Source: Strigamia acuminata
Lineage: Eukaryota; Arthropoda; Chilopoda; Geophilomorpha; Linotaeniidae
Direction: 5' to 3'
NCBI GenBank assembly: GCA_949358305.1
Contig: OX442314.1
Location: 59,653,369 to 59,717,368, forward strand
DNA length: 64,000 bases
Shown here: one piece after another, positions 52,012 through 62,649 of the stretch
Layout of the letters: each line of letters begins with the position of its first letter
Numbering within the stretch: the stretch's first letter is position 1
Notes under the pieces: generated by a model
Told to the model about the DNA's origin: nothing
What the model saw: the letters and a program-made list of their open reading frames with translations, nothing else
The model's database searches: none
Translations under genes and position numbers: made by a program

Positions 52012-52249
52012 TTACAGTCTTTACAATCCTCCTGTGTGTGAGAGAGCAGAGTTGAGTCACTCTGCAGTAACTACATATTCCTTTTAGGAGTTTTTTGTTT
52101 ACAATTTTGTTAGTTTTAAGTTTTTGTTTTTGTCTCGTGTTCAGGTTAATGTTCTTTTACGTTTTTCCTGTTTCTTTCCCTGTTTAGTTCATCTATGTTT
52201 TGTGGGGGGTCAGTTTCCCTCGCAAACTCGAGCCCTTTCAGATCTGTTT

Positions 52250-52719
52250 TGTGAAAACCGACACGCTTTTACACGTGTATTATTATTAAAATTTATTCAT
52301 TATTTGTTCATTGTTTGAAATAGTCCGATATTTGATATATCATTGAATTTGACTGTGTTTTATTTAATTCTTTTAAAGTTGTATTTTATTTAATTTGAAG
52401 TGGCTATTTTTCAACTTGACCTTTTTATCTTTTTCTGAGAATCAACTCGTCTTTCTATGTGTTAGCAATTATCTGGCGTTCCCCTTTGGAACTCGTCATA
52501 TTTTCTCCGTGTGCTTCACCCTGTAGCATGGAGTATTTGTCATTGTTTCTTTGTATTTTTAATTACCACTGTTCTGAATAGAATAAAATTAGTCTTGAAG
52601 AAGTTTTGAACCAACAAGTCATGCTCTTTATTTCTCACAATCTACACAACAATTTGAGATCGAATATTGTTATTCAGGGAATCTACAATTAATCCGCAAA
52701 TATCATATTGCATTTCAAA
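52250..52719 (+). repeat. 5' LTR of the BEL/Pao element
   Basis: 470 bp. Contains ACACGTGT near 52270 and AATAAAA near 52579. Confidence 0.93.
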
Positions 52720-52721
52720 TT

Positions 52722-52739
52722 TGGTGCCGAAACCCGGGA
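52722..52739 (+). other. primer-binding site, tRNA-Phe type
   Basis: TGGTGCCGAAACCCGGGA, two bases after the LTR; complementary to the tRNA-Phe 3' end. Confidence 0.85.
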
Positions 52740-52782
52740 AAACATCTAAGTAATTCCCCACATCACACGCTGAATCACAAAT

Positions 52783-55700
52783 ATGGTACGCGTGTACGAG
52801 ATAAAGAGGCGAGCGCTCACGACGGCCATTGCTGCTGCCAACGCCCTGACGACCACTATCACCACGGGAGTCAACAACGCAGCCCTATTGTCGAAGGACG
52901 AACTCGCCCTTTGGTCGCAACAACTCAACCAAAAATTACTCAGAGCACAAAAATCGTTTGAAGTCTGTTTGGAACAAGCCAAGTCGGAACACGAGATCGA
53001 TGAAACAATGGGCGATATGGATGCGACAGAAGACAGAGCAGCCGCTACAAAGGCAACGATAGACAGGTACATTCGAATAAATTACCCGCCTGTTCCACCT
53101 GTAGTCGACGCTCCGCTGCCCGCACCCACGCCGATTGACCACGACGCGCTCGTCGCAGCCGTGACCGCCGCTGTGACCGCCACCGCTCGAGCCACTCCGC
53201 CGCCCGTGATCCACCAAAATGTAAGAAGAAAACCGCTGGAAATTCCGAGGTTCGACGGGAAACGACCCGAGGACTGGGGGGGTTTCTGGAAGACTTTTTG
53301 CGTACAGGTCGCGGACGACGCGACGCTCGACGAGGAACAAAAGCTGCTGCACTTACGTGCTCATCTGCTCGGCGACGCAATGGAGGAAATTAGAACACTC
53401 GAAATAAATGCCGCCAACTACGCCGTGGCTGTGAATCGACTGACGAAAAAATACTGTGATCGGGCAGTGTTGGAAAACAGGTTTTTGTCTAACTTATTAA
53501 ATTTGCCAATCATTAGCAGTGAACGAGACATTGTTGGACTACAAAAGCTGCACCGACACGTGGAAATAAACGTGGAAAACTTGTCGAATATCCAAGTTCC
53601 GCTCGTAGAAATCCAACGCATGCTGTTCCCCGTCCTGGCCGCAGCCATTCCGAGAACTGTAATGCGCAAATATGATGACGACTGCGAGGGCGAACGATCG
53701 GTAATCAGATTAATGTCGTGGGTACGAGAATTTTTATTAAAGGAGAATCGATACGAAATGATGATAAACCAACAAAAAGCGATCAAAACACCCACGCCAA
53801 CTGACCCGGCCAAAGGAAGTGGAGATTCGAAGGGAAAGTCACATCGACGCAGAGGAGGAGTCAAGGAGAGCTCCGTCAACTCACTCTCGGTGGTAACAAA
53901 TAAATGTCAATTTTGCTCTTCTAATGAACACAGCCGAAAAACGTGCCCACTCACGGTGGAAGAGCGAAGGAGGAAAATTCAATCACAAGGAACCTGCATG
54001 AGATGTTTAGGCAGAACACCCCATAAAACTGAAGACTGCCGTACCACCATGAAATGCTTCCGATGTGACGGATTACACCACACTCAAATCTGCGATCAAC
54101 CACGAGCCAACCCGATCGACAACACTGCGCTAAAAGTACACGCCTCTGCCGTCGTGAGTAAAACCAAGAAATACGAATTTTTAATGGTGATGATGGTGAA
54201 CGTGATTGGCGAAAAAATAACGAAACCAGCCGTGTGCTACGTCGATGGCGGGGCACAACGGACATTTATAAGAGCTGATCTGTCGAGAAAACTAAATCTG
54301 AAAATTATAGGAACCGAGCAAATGACTTTATCCGTGTTTGGTCGCGAGCCGACGACTGGAGTCCACAACAAGGTGGAATTGACTCTCACTCCAACGCACG
54401 CCGAGACGCCTCGCATCACAATAGAAGCCGTAGAAATCTCACACGTGACGTCAACACCCTGCGAAGTCCCGAATGAATACTTAAAAAAAAAATTGAAGGA
54501 GAAAGGAGTCCAAGCGGCATGTAAACAGGTGGCCCTGCATTCCGACGAGGTGGATTTGTTGATAGGAGTCGACAACTACTGGAAAATTACGACCAAGAGA
54601 ACTGAATTCATAGAAGACAACTTAATAGCAGTCAACACAAACTTTGGGTGGACACTGCATGGACAAACAACCAATGGCACTCACATCCTTGCAACAACGG
54701 TGAGAACAAATAAAATCACCTTTGTACAATCCACAGATGACATTATGAAGAAACTCTGGGAATTGGAGGCCATTGGAATCCAGCATGAGTCGATGGAAGA
54801 CACGGACGAAGTCGAAGTTCTGCGCAAATTCAACGAATCAATACGATGGACTGGAACCAACTACTCGGTTGCACTGCCGTGGGTCGTCGACAGCAACGAG
54901 CTAGAAGATAATTTTACCATTGCAGAGCAGCGTTTCATGAATTTGCTTAGAAAATTCCGTCGACAGCCTAATTTGTATTTAGAATATAAAAAAGTCATCG
55001 AGGAACAATTGGAACAAGGCATCGTTGAAGAAGTGACCGGAGACACGTCCAACCCAATTTATTACATGCCACACAGGCCAATAATAAAAGAAGAGCGAGT
55101 TACAACAAAACTGAGGATCGTGTTCGACGCGTCAGCCCATCAAAAGGGGCAGCTATCGCTAAACGATTGCCTGTCCAAAGGTATAAACTTTTTGCCGTCC
55201 CTAATCGTTGTATTGATGAAATTTAGACTCCGAAAAATCGCTGAGACGTCGGATATTCGCAAGGCGTTCCACATGATCGAAATTGAAGTAAAGGATCGAG
55301 ACGTAACACGTTTTCTGTGGGTTTGCGCAGACTGGGACGGAACGCGACGAGCCAAAATTCGAGTACTACGCCAAACACGCGTTCTCTTCGGCGCAGCGCC
55401 CAGCCCTTTCCTTTTAAATGCAACCATCAAACGCCACATCAAGATCTACCAAGACAAATATCCCGCCACATACGAATTACTTTGTCGATTCTTATACGTG
55501 GACGATTTGATCACGTCGGTGGACGACATTGACCAGGCAGTGAGGACATTCGAACAAGCTCGCGAAATGCTCTCATCAGCCGGCATGCAACTGGTAAAAT
55601 GGCAGACTAATTCTCCTGAACTACGCGAAATATTCAGAAAAGAAGATCCTGCAGATGCAAAGGTGACATCAAATGAAGAATCCAAAGTGCTGGGACTGAA

Positions 55701-58050
55701 ATGGGATCCAACTTCAGACAAGCTGAGTCTACAAATCGAAAATATATCGAGCGTGGACAGCACAACAGTGACGAAAAGAGAAGTAGTCCAAATCTCCGCC
55801 CAGATATTTGACCCACTCGGATTCGTCACGCCATTCACCGTCACTGCAAGAATCTTTTTCCAATCACTTTGGCTGAGAAAATTGGAATGGGATGAAAAAT
55901 TGGATGATGTTCTTAGACTCAACTGGCTTAAATGGGCAGAACAAATTCCAAAATTGAGTGAATTCCAAATTCCAAGATGGCTGGGAGTGAAAAATGAAAT
56001 GAACTGCGAGATCCATATTTTTTCCGATGCAAGCCCCAAGGCGTACGGTGCTGTCGCCTACATTCAAGACACCACGGAAGACTTAATCAATTCTTTTTTT
56101 ATTTTTTCTAAATGTAGGGTGGCACCAGTCAAGCCATTAACATTGCCAAAATTGGAACTAATGGGAGCCTTGGTAGCAGTCCGCATGGCCGACCAAATTA
56201 AAGAAGTGACGAGCTGCCGTGAAATACACTACTGGACTGACTCCCAAATATGCATACATTGGATCCGCAACACAGCTAAAAGGCCGCCGACATTCATACA
56301 GAACAGAGTGTTAGAAATCCGCGAAAAGTCAAAAATTGACAATTGGAGACACGTGCCAGGCGTCGACAATCCTGCTGACCGCTTGACACGCGGTTTGACA
56401 GTCGACGAATTGATAAACGACCAGCTGTGGTGGAACGGTCCAAACTGGATGCGGGACTCACGTGACAATTGGCCAAGCTTGGAGGTGGAAATAACAGACG
56501 ATTCAGACGAGGACGACATCGAGACTCACGTCAAATCCCTCCAAATCATTAATACTGAATTTATTTTTTCCAAATTTAGTTCGTTCGGTCGATTACGACG
56601 AGTCACGGCCTGGATGCTGAGATTCGCAGCCAACACACGAGCTGCTGACACCTCAGAAAAAATCCAAGGACCACTAACCGTCACCGAACTCAAACGAGCC
56701 GAGACGACACTGATCCGAGCTGCACAGCGAGAGTGCTACGGAGCCGAGATGACACGACTACAAAATGAAAAGCCGTTGACCGATTCAAAACTACAAAACT
56801 TAAAAGTTTTTTTGGACGTTTCTGGCGTGCTCAAATTGGACACTCGACTCAGGAACTCCAAAGATGCCATCACTGCAAACTCCCCCGTGCTTCTCCCGTC
56901 CGATCATGCACTCACTAAATTGATTTTATCGTTTTCACATTCTCAGGTTTTCCATTGCGGTTTGACAGCTACCTTGGCATATTTTCGTCAGAATTACTGG
57001 ACGCCGGCCGCAAGGAGAACTTTGAAAACGATTCTAAACAAGTGTGTGACTTGCAAGAGAATAAATGGACGATTGATGAGAGAAGTGCCCGGACAACTAC
57101 CTTTTGATCGAGTATCACAGTGCAGCCCATTCGCCATCACTGGAGTCGATTTCGCAGGCCCAATCATCGTACGTGGAAGGAAGACCAAAGCATACATCGC
57201 CCTCTTCACTTGCGCCAATGTCCGAGCAGTACACTTGGAACTGATTCCGTCACTTACCACCTCAGATTTCGTAGGCGTGCTGGAACGCTTCATCAGCCGA
57301 CGAGGGATGCCTAGGACCATCTACAGTGACAACGGGACGACGTTCCATCGTACAAACCGTGAACTGTGCGCTCTGCTGCAAAATACAAAAGACGATTCCG
57401 TGCGCAATTTCTTAACCCAAAAAGGGATTGAGTGGAAATTCATCGTGGAAAATGCTCCTTGGTGGGGAGGATTTTGGGAGAGGATGATTCAAACTGTCAA
57501 ATCTTGTTTAAAAAAAACGATAGGATCAGCCTCTCTCAACTTCTTCCAACTTGAAACTTTGCTCACCCAGGTAGAGGCCATCATCAACAAAAGACCTATT
57601 ACCTACATCTATGACGCGCCAAATGAACCCGAAGCGCTCACACCGGCCCATTTTTTGACGGGGACCAACCTGACAAGTTTGCCATCTGCTGAAGACGCTA
57701 CCTCGAACGAACCGACTCAGCAGTCATTCATCCACCAATGGAAGAGACGCCAAAGCATCTTGATGGACTTTTGGCGACGATGGTCTCGTGAGTATTTGGT
57801 CGACTTAAAGAGACAAGTGGGAAAACCAAATACTTGTCAACTTCAAACGGGAGATGTAGTGTTAGTGGAGGATTTACTAAAATCAAGAGTTAACTGGAAA
57901 ATGGCACGTGTTACCAGTGTTCATCCCGGCAAAGACGGTGTGACGCGCTCATGCGAATTGTTAATGCCTAACGGCAATAAATTTAGGCGACCTGTGCAAC
58001 GCTTAATAAAAATGGAGATTCATTCCGGTCCCGTGCCGCCGGCAGTGTGA
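52783..58050 (+). CDS. BEL/Pao gag-pol polyprotein (1755 aa)
   Basis: Gag is at about 1-360 (RFDGKRPEDWGGFWKTF typical of BEL gag). Zinc knuckles lie at 375-437 (CQFCSSNEHSRKTC; CMRCLGRTPHKTEDC; CFRCDGLHHTQIC). The protease region is at 485-600 with DGGA (488-491) instead of the usual DSG/DTG. Pao RT is at about 745-930 (FDASA, DIRKAFHMIEI, YVDD 905-908). The conserved DPLGFVTP block follows at 1010-1017. RNase H is at about 1076-1205 (SDAS Asp1082, LELMGAL Glu, WTDSQ Asp1153). The integrase has HCGLTAT...CVTC, Asp1456, Asp1516 (SDNG) and Glu1566 (FWERM), and the C-terminal region is BEL-specific. The stop codon lies just inside the 3' LTR. No frameshift, no env. Cytoplasmic particles and nuclear integration are the family roles. 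Confidence 0.95.
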   Translation: MVRVYEIKRRALTTAIAAANALTTTITTGVNNAALLSKDELALWSQQLNQKLLRAQKSFEVCLEQAKSEHEIDETMGDMDATEDRAAATKATIDRYIRINYPPVPPVVDAPLPAPTPIDHDALVAAVTAAVTATARATPPPVIHQNVRRKPLEIPRFDGKRPEDWGGFWKTFCVQVADDATLDEEQKLLHLRAHLLGDAMEEIRTLEINAANYAVAVNRLTKKYCDRAVLENRFLSNLLNLPIISSERDIVGLQKLHRHVEINVENLSNIQVPLVEIQRMLFPVLAAAIPRTVMRKYDDDCEGERSVIRLMSWVREFLLKENRYEMMINQQKAIKTPTPTDPAKGSGDSKGKSHRRRGGVKESSVNSLSVVTNKCQFCSSNEHSRKTCPLTVEERRRKIQSQGTCMRCLGRTPHKTEDCRTTMKCFRCDGLHHTQICDQPRANPIDNTALKVHASAVVSKTKKYEFLMVMMVNVIGEKITKPAVCYVDGGAQRTFIRADLSRKLNLKIIGTEQMTLSVFGREPTTGVHNKVELTLTPTHAETPRITIEAVEISHVTSTPCEVPNEYLKKKLKEKGVQAACKQVALHSDEVDLLIGVDNYWKITTKRTEFIEDNLIAVNTNFGWTLHGQTTNGTHILATTVRTNKITFVQSTDDIMKKLWELEAIGIQHESMEDTDEVEVLRKFNESIRWTGTNYSVALPWVVDSNELEDNFTIAEQRFMNLLRKFRRQPNLYLEYKKVIEEQLEQGIVEEVTGDTSNPIYYMPHRPIIKEERVTTKLRIVFDASAHQKGQLSLNDCLSKGINFLPSLIVVLMKFRLRKIAETSDIRKAFHMIEIEVKDRDVTRFLWVCADWDGTRRAKIRVLRQTRVLFGAAPSPFLLNATIKRHIKIYQDKYPATYELLCRFLYVDDLITSVDDIDQAVRTFEQAREMLSSAGMQLVKWQTNSPELREIFRKEDPADAKVTSNEESKVLGLKWDPTSDKLSLQIENISSVDSTTVTKREVVQISAQIFDPLGFVTPFTVTARIFFQSLWLRKLEWDEKLDDVLRLNWLKWAEQIPKLSEFQIPRWLGVKNEMNCEIHIFSDASPKAYGAVAYIQDTTEDLINSFFIFSKCRVAPVKPLTLPKLELMGALVAVRMADQIKEVTSCREIHYWTDSQICIHWIRNTAKRPPTFIQNRVLEIREKSKIDNWRHVPGVDNPADRLTRGLTVDELINDQLWWNGPNWMRDSRDNWPSLEVEITDDSDEDDIETHVKSLQIINTEFIFSKFSSFGRLRRVTAWMLRFAANTRAADTSEKIQGPLTVTELKRAETTLIRAAQRECYGAEMTRLQNEKPLTDSKLQNLKVFLDVSGVLKLDTRLRNSKDAITANSPVLLPSDHALTKLILSFSHSQVFHCGLTATLAYFRQNYWTPAARRTLKTILNKCVTCKRINGRLMREVPGQLPFDRVSQCSPFAITGVDFAGPIIVRGRKTKAYIALFTCANVRAVHLELIPSLTTSDFVGVLERFISRRGMPRTIYSDNGTTFHRTNRELCALLQNTKDDSVRNFLTQKGIEWKFIVENAPWWGGFWERMIQTVKSCLKKTIGSASLNFFQLETLLTQVEAIINKRPITYIYDAPNEPEALTPAHFLTGTNLTSLPSAEDATSNEPTQQSFIHQWKRRQSILMDFWRRWSREYLVDLKRQVGKPNTCQLQTGDVVLVEDLLKSRVNWKMARVTSVHPGKDGVTRSCELLMPNGNKFRRPVQRLIKMEIHSGPVPPAV

Positions 58051-58515
58051 AAACCGACACGCTTTTACACGTGTATTATTATTAAAATTTATTCATTATT
58101 TGTTCATTGTTTGAAATAGTCCGATATTTGATATATCATTGAATTTGACTGTGTTTTATTTAATTCTTTTAAAGTTGTATTTTATTTAATTTGAAGTGGC
58201 TATTTTTCAACTTGACCTTTTTATCTTTTTCTGAGAATCAACTCGTCTTTCTATGTGTTAGCAATTATCTGGCGTTCCCCTTTGGAACTCGTCATATTTT
58301 CTCCGTGTGCTTCACCCTGTAGCATGGAGTATTTGTCATTGTTTCTTTGTATTTTTAATTACCACTGTTCTGAATAGAATAAAATTAGTCTTGAAGAAGT
58401 TTTGAACCAACAAGTCATGCTCTTTATTTCTCACAATCTACACAACAATTTGAGATCGAATATTGTTATTCAGGGAATCTACAATTAATCCGCAAATATC
58501 ATATTGCATTTCAAA
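58046..58515 (+). repeat. 3' LTR of the BEL/Pao element
   Basis: 470 bp, matching 52250-52719; the first five bases include the end of the ORF. Confidence 0.93.
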
Positions 58516-58639
58516 TGTTTTTTGGCTAACGTGTTGTGTGTGTATCGCTTCAATGATGTGTGTCCTCTATTTTAGCACTCGTTGAGTTAGTCGAGGAGTC
58601 ACATAGCCGTTTGCCAGACGCTCCTATGTCGAAATGCTG

Positions 58640-58830
58640 TTGCTGTCCTGCTGTATATCGATGACCTGATATTCTTTTCAAAATATTTGATCAGCACTTT
58701 TAAGATTTGGATGCTGTCTTCGACAAACTGCGACAAGCAGATTTGAAAGTGAAGTTAAGCAAGTGTACTTTTGGGACCAATACTATACAGGATTTATACG
58801 GGATTTTATTGACCAGATGTACTGAAAAAC
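58640..58830 (+). pseudogene. Gypsy reverse-transcriptase fragment
   Basis: VLLYIDDLIFFSK (YIDD at 58654-58665), then, after a frameshift and a stop, DLDAVFDKLRQADLKVKLSK, the usual RT palm/thumb order of Ty3/Gypsy. Decayed remnant. Confidence 0.75.
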
Positions 58831-58935
58831 CTCCTGCAATGATCACGGATCAATGTGACTTTCCCCCACTCAACCGGTAGATGCAACCAGTTTACACACA
58901 TCTAGAACCCTTTCCATGCAATAAATCTATTCATG

Positions 58936-59737
58936 TGATATCTGTCGTAAGTCCTATTATTCAGTACAATACGCACAAGGCAAACTAAAAACCAATGACG
59001 TTTGACACAATCATAAAACATTACCTTCTTGTACCGTGAGAAACGCCAAGGATATCATACATATGCGACTATTTCTCAAAAAATGTGTAACCGAATATCT
59101 GGATGACCCAATATTTCACATCTTTCGGAGTTATAATTTCGCAGATTCGCACGAATATCGTCCAGCATTAAAAGCTGCAGATTATGCAGTAATGTCGCCA
59201 TTTCTACCGGTAATAAATGTTGCTGCTGCAGCTGTTATTATTGTGTGTCACCAGGTCAAATGTGCCTGAAATCCCGAATGAGGGTCTCCTACCACTAGGG
59301 GGAGTTGGGTGTATTTTCCACGCTTGTGACCAATGACGTAACGTGAACGTACTTCCGGTCACTCGTTTTTCATGAGACGGCGTGCGCTTTGTATCGTGTG
59401 CGAATAAAACCTCTCATATATTTTCATCCACGAGAATCCAGTCATTTCCAAATACAACAGCAGCAACATTTGCTTCTGCCACAATTATGCGGCAACTACA
59501 AAGTCCAATAAATGATGTTGTACGGAGATTTTTAAAATACATAGCTTTAACACCAAAGGGGCATTCAAGCATAGCTGATACCTATTACAAAATTGCATTA
59601 GATTATTTAACCATACCGGTAACGAATCTTACCAAGGTTAACACTTATTCCATGTTTCAAACCCTTTTTCTCTAAAGAGAAACAAGAGATTGAAAAATTT
59701 ATGTGATATCTGTCGTAAGTCCTATTATTCAGTACAA
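58936..59737. repeat. 35-bp direct repeats about 0.77 kb apart
   Basis: GTGATATCTGTCGTAAGTCC and the following TATTATTCAGTACAAT occur at 58936-58971 and 59702-59737. The segment between has only weak frames. Could be remnants of terminal repeats. Confidence 0.6.
59292..59359 (+). promoter_or_regulatory. promoter-like cluster: CTCF-like, CCAAT, CRE, ETS
   Basis: CCACTAGGGGGA (59292-59303) fits the CTCF core; CCAAT (59330-59334), TGACGTAA (59334-59341) and ACTTCCGGT (59351-59359) follow within 60 bp. No gene could be tied to it; a frame starting at 59382 has no known motif. Confidence 0.35.
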
Positions 59738-61483
59738 TTCAATTAGCGCACATGACTTTGCTTATCTCGCTTAGGTTATTGTTTTAACAGCAAAGTAATG
59801 TTTAGTCAGTATCTCTTTAATAGCTAAATCTCTTGCCTCTAATCGCAAACAGTTTATTTTGCTCTTCTTTATCAATAGAGCTTTTTAATGTCGATGCAAG
59901 ACGCAGTAGTATATTTGCAAAGTTTGCTGTTAACCACAGCCTTCAATGGTTTATTATGCACAATGCAAACATTCTAGTGTCCATAGTGAGGGATTATGCT
60001 GAGCCATTTGCAAGCTCGGAATTTGTTACGTTTGTTAAGGTGATGCATCGTGCGTATCGTATCATTGCTGGCAATGATGGTGCACCATCATCTCCTATAG
60101 AGTGAACTGTTGGTGGTTCAATTGTCAACCACCAGATGCCCTTCTTTGTAGCTAAAATGGCAGCCCACGGAAGGCGCAACGTTGGTTTACAAAGGAAAAA
60201 ACTGTGGAAAACAACTTGCCATCAATTGTGTTAGTTATTAAGCCAGTCAAAATAATCTGTTAATGGGTTAAGTTTTTGTATGGAGCCCCTATTAGCATCC
60301 TCGACCACCCTTCAACCAGTCGGTCAAGTGATTGTTGTGTTATTTGCAAGAATTGTGGTAATATTGAATGGCATCTCCTAATGCTGTTGGAAGGCGACCA
60401 TTATTAAACCGATTGAACCTGGCCAAAACCAAGAAGAAGACAAACTGCAATTTGAAGGAGCTCAGCAGCCGATGGTGACTCTAGTGGTTTACCTGGAAAT
60501 TGGTATACACCCCCATCCTAATCAAAGACAATTCTATATTGGGGATTTTAGTAATTTTGGAGGCATTTTTGGATGTTTTCTGAGATTTGAGCTACTGCAG
60601 TAGTGTGGTGATGGGCCCACTACAGCCTCCATGAGCGGTTACATGGATCGTTCAGGTAACTACGATAGAATGGGAATGTTTCACCGACCACGTCATACGT
60701 GGGTCTCTCACCCCGAATGTGCCGGGTCCGTTGCCGGCGTGGCATGCCTTCATGGCATCACCAACACGAGGGTGATGGGCGTCTCTTACCCCCACACTAA
60801 CAATTAAAGACCATCAACCAACCCAATCTGGAGTCTCTTGTCATTATTACTTGAGTATTCGTCCCAAACCATGGTAATCAGTCCCCCGGGCTGACATGCA
60901 AAGACCATACCAGTCACAAATCTCAATTTTAATTATTTGTTTATAGACATATTACTTTAATTAAAACACCGTCAAGAACGATACAGCAGCACCAATTTCA
61001 GTAATTAGGTTGAATTAAAAGATTTGCTCTCAAAGTCAATTCACTCTCTGGACTGGACCAGAAATGTTCTAGCCTTAAATTTGATAGTGATCGATGTCGC
61101 CCAGATTAAGGAGCGGTCGATATCCTTGTTCTCTGTTGTCATAAATCATGAGATTACATGGTCACACTGACATTGAATTTGATTTGTTAGATTTAAGTAA
61201 AATTGTGTGCACACATGCACACATCAAATGCATTTAGTTTCTGCAGTTAAACAAAGCTTGTAAATTCATTTGAAATAACTTTGTGAAATTATCTTTTACA
61301 CACGTAAAAGATAATTAAATCGATGCACCCATACAAAGTGTAAAACAAAAATAGAAAATTTCAACCCAAGCAGACAAGAGAGAGAACTATTATGAAACTT
61401 GGAAACCCTAGATGAAAGATGCATAAATGTTTTTCGGTAAGCACAGCAAATGATAAACGAATGTGGTCTTAAAATAGCAAGAC
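59738..61483. other. non-coding stretch with diverged repeats
   Basis: 60620-60760 is the diverged inverted partner of 4017-4155. CCACCAGATGCC (60129-60140) followed by ATGGCA (60157) repeats the CTCF-like/ATGGC pattern. No gene is supported. Confidence 0.4.
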
Positions 61484-61724
61484 ATGTAAATGCCACATTC
61501 ATTTTGGAATGCGGTCTTACAAAACATAATCGTGTAAATAGCACATTCATATGGAAAAGCCGGGCTTACAATACAAAAATTTCAAATTCAACAAATATGT
61601 AAAGTATACACGAAAGAAATTTTCAAATGACCAGAGCTCTCTTCTGGTTCCACCAAGACAAGTCGTGCGCTCAGTTTATCCAGGGGTGACCACGTGGAGG
61701 TAGAGAGTTGGATTTTACACCCCC
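61484..61724. repeat. dispersed repeat A, partial copy 3
   Basis: Two GTAAATnnCACATTCAT units, then GACCAGAGCTCTCTTCTGGT and the GACCACGTGGAGGTAGAGAG core, matching 20073-20232. It ends 22 bp before the right LTR. Confidence 0.7.
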
Positions 61725-61746
61725 TTGAAAAAAACACCACTCAACT

Positions 61747-62566
61747 TGTGGTGACCCAGTTGGATAAGTGTCCCCCCAGGGCGGATACTTGTCCTCTGAG
61801 TCACTATGAATAAAGAGTCGTTCCCCCCCGAGTTGGCTCCACCTCCCCATGGCAGGTGTGCGCCCCGAGGGGGAGGAAGCGGCTGGTGGTCAGCCCCCAT
61901 TGGTTGATCGCCGGCCCTTCACCCCACTGCATAAAAGGCCGTGTTTCCCGCCTAAAGTCAGAACTTACACAAACGACACCAAGAACACAGCAACTACCTC
62001 ACCGTCAGGCCAACTTCAACTACAAGTTAGGATTGATCGAGGATCGCTGAGTAAAGTGCAAACTGTAACTCTCACGAAGTCACTTGCGAGCTATTCCTGC
62101 GAAAGCACGAGAATAGCCCTTGTGAAATCACCCAGAATAATCGCCCAGACGATTATTCGCCGAAGTAAGTGTCCGAGTGCTTTGTAGGGAACCCCAAAGT
62201 TCCTAGACGAGGCCTCCGCGACGCTAAACAAACCCTAGACAACAGGCACGGATAGAAGACTCGAAAGAGCATTCCACCGCGTCCGTGAAGACGAATCCGT
62301 GACGAATTAACGACAACTCGAGACGCCGCCTTTGTTCCGCCGACCACGCGGAATCGACGACGCCATCTTGAGAAATCCTTTGTTCGACGCTGACCACGTC
62401 GACTCTAGAATTATTACTGAGTGTATTTTAAAGGCATAAAGCCTGGTGAATAAATTACCTGTTTATTTACATACATTTGGTATTCATTTGGGTATTTACA
62501 TAATTGATCACAGGTAAAGTATTACACGTTAGCGCTATTTAAACCTATACTAAGTAGGACGCGACA
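61747..62566 (+). repeat. 5' LTR of the right-edge retrotransposon (820 bp)
   Basis: TGTGGTGACCC...GCGACA, homologous to 2467-3283. ATAAAAGG (61931-61938) lies ~30 bp before GTCAGAAC (initiator at about 61960). AATAAA at 62449-62454. Confidence 0.8.
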
Positions 62567-62568
62567 CG

Positions 62569-62586
62569 TGGGGGCCCGTCCGGGAT
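62569..62586 (+). other. primer-binding site, tRNA-Pro type
   Basis: TGGGGGCCCGTCCGGGAT, two bases after the LTR, as in the left-edge element. Confidence 0.75.
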
Positions 62587-62649
62587 TTAGAAATAAATCT
62601 CAAATCTGAACTTGTGATCTCTCAATAAGATAACCCAAATCGAAAGAAA

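Larger units (their letters stand above)
52250..58515 (+). mobile_element. complete BEL/Pao LTR retrotransposon (6.3 kb)
   Basis: LTRs of 470 bp (52250-52719, 58046-58515; starting TGTGAAAACC), which look identical, with a 5-bp target duplication TGTTT (52245-52249, 58516-58520). tRNA-Phe primer site and one uninterrupted ORF. BEL/Pao elements are known only from animals. Identical LTRs and an intact ORF mark a very recent, possibly active copy. Confidence 0.95.

Noticed and set aside
53418-53879. 153-codon minus-strand frame
   Set aside because: Antisense shadow of the BEL/Pao gag.
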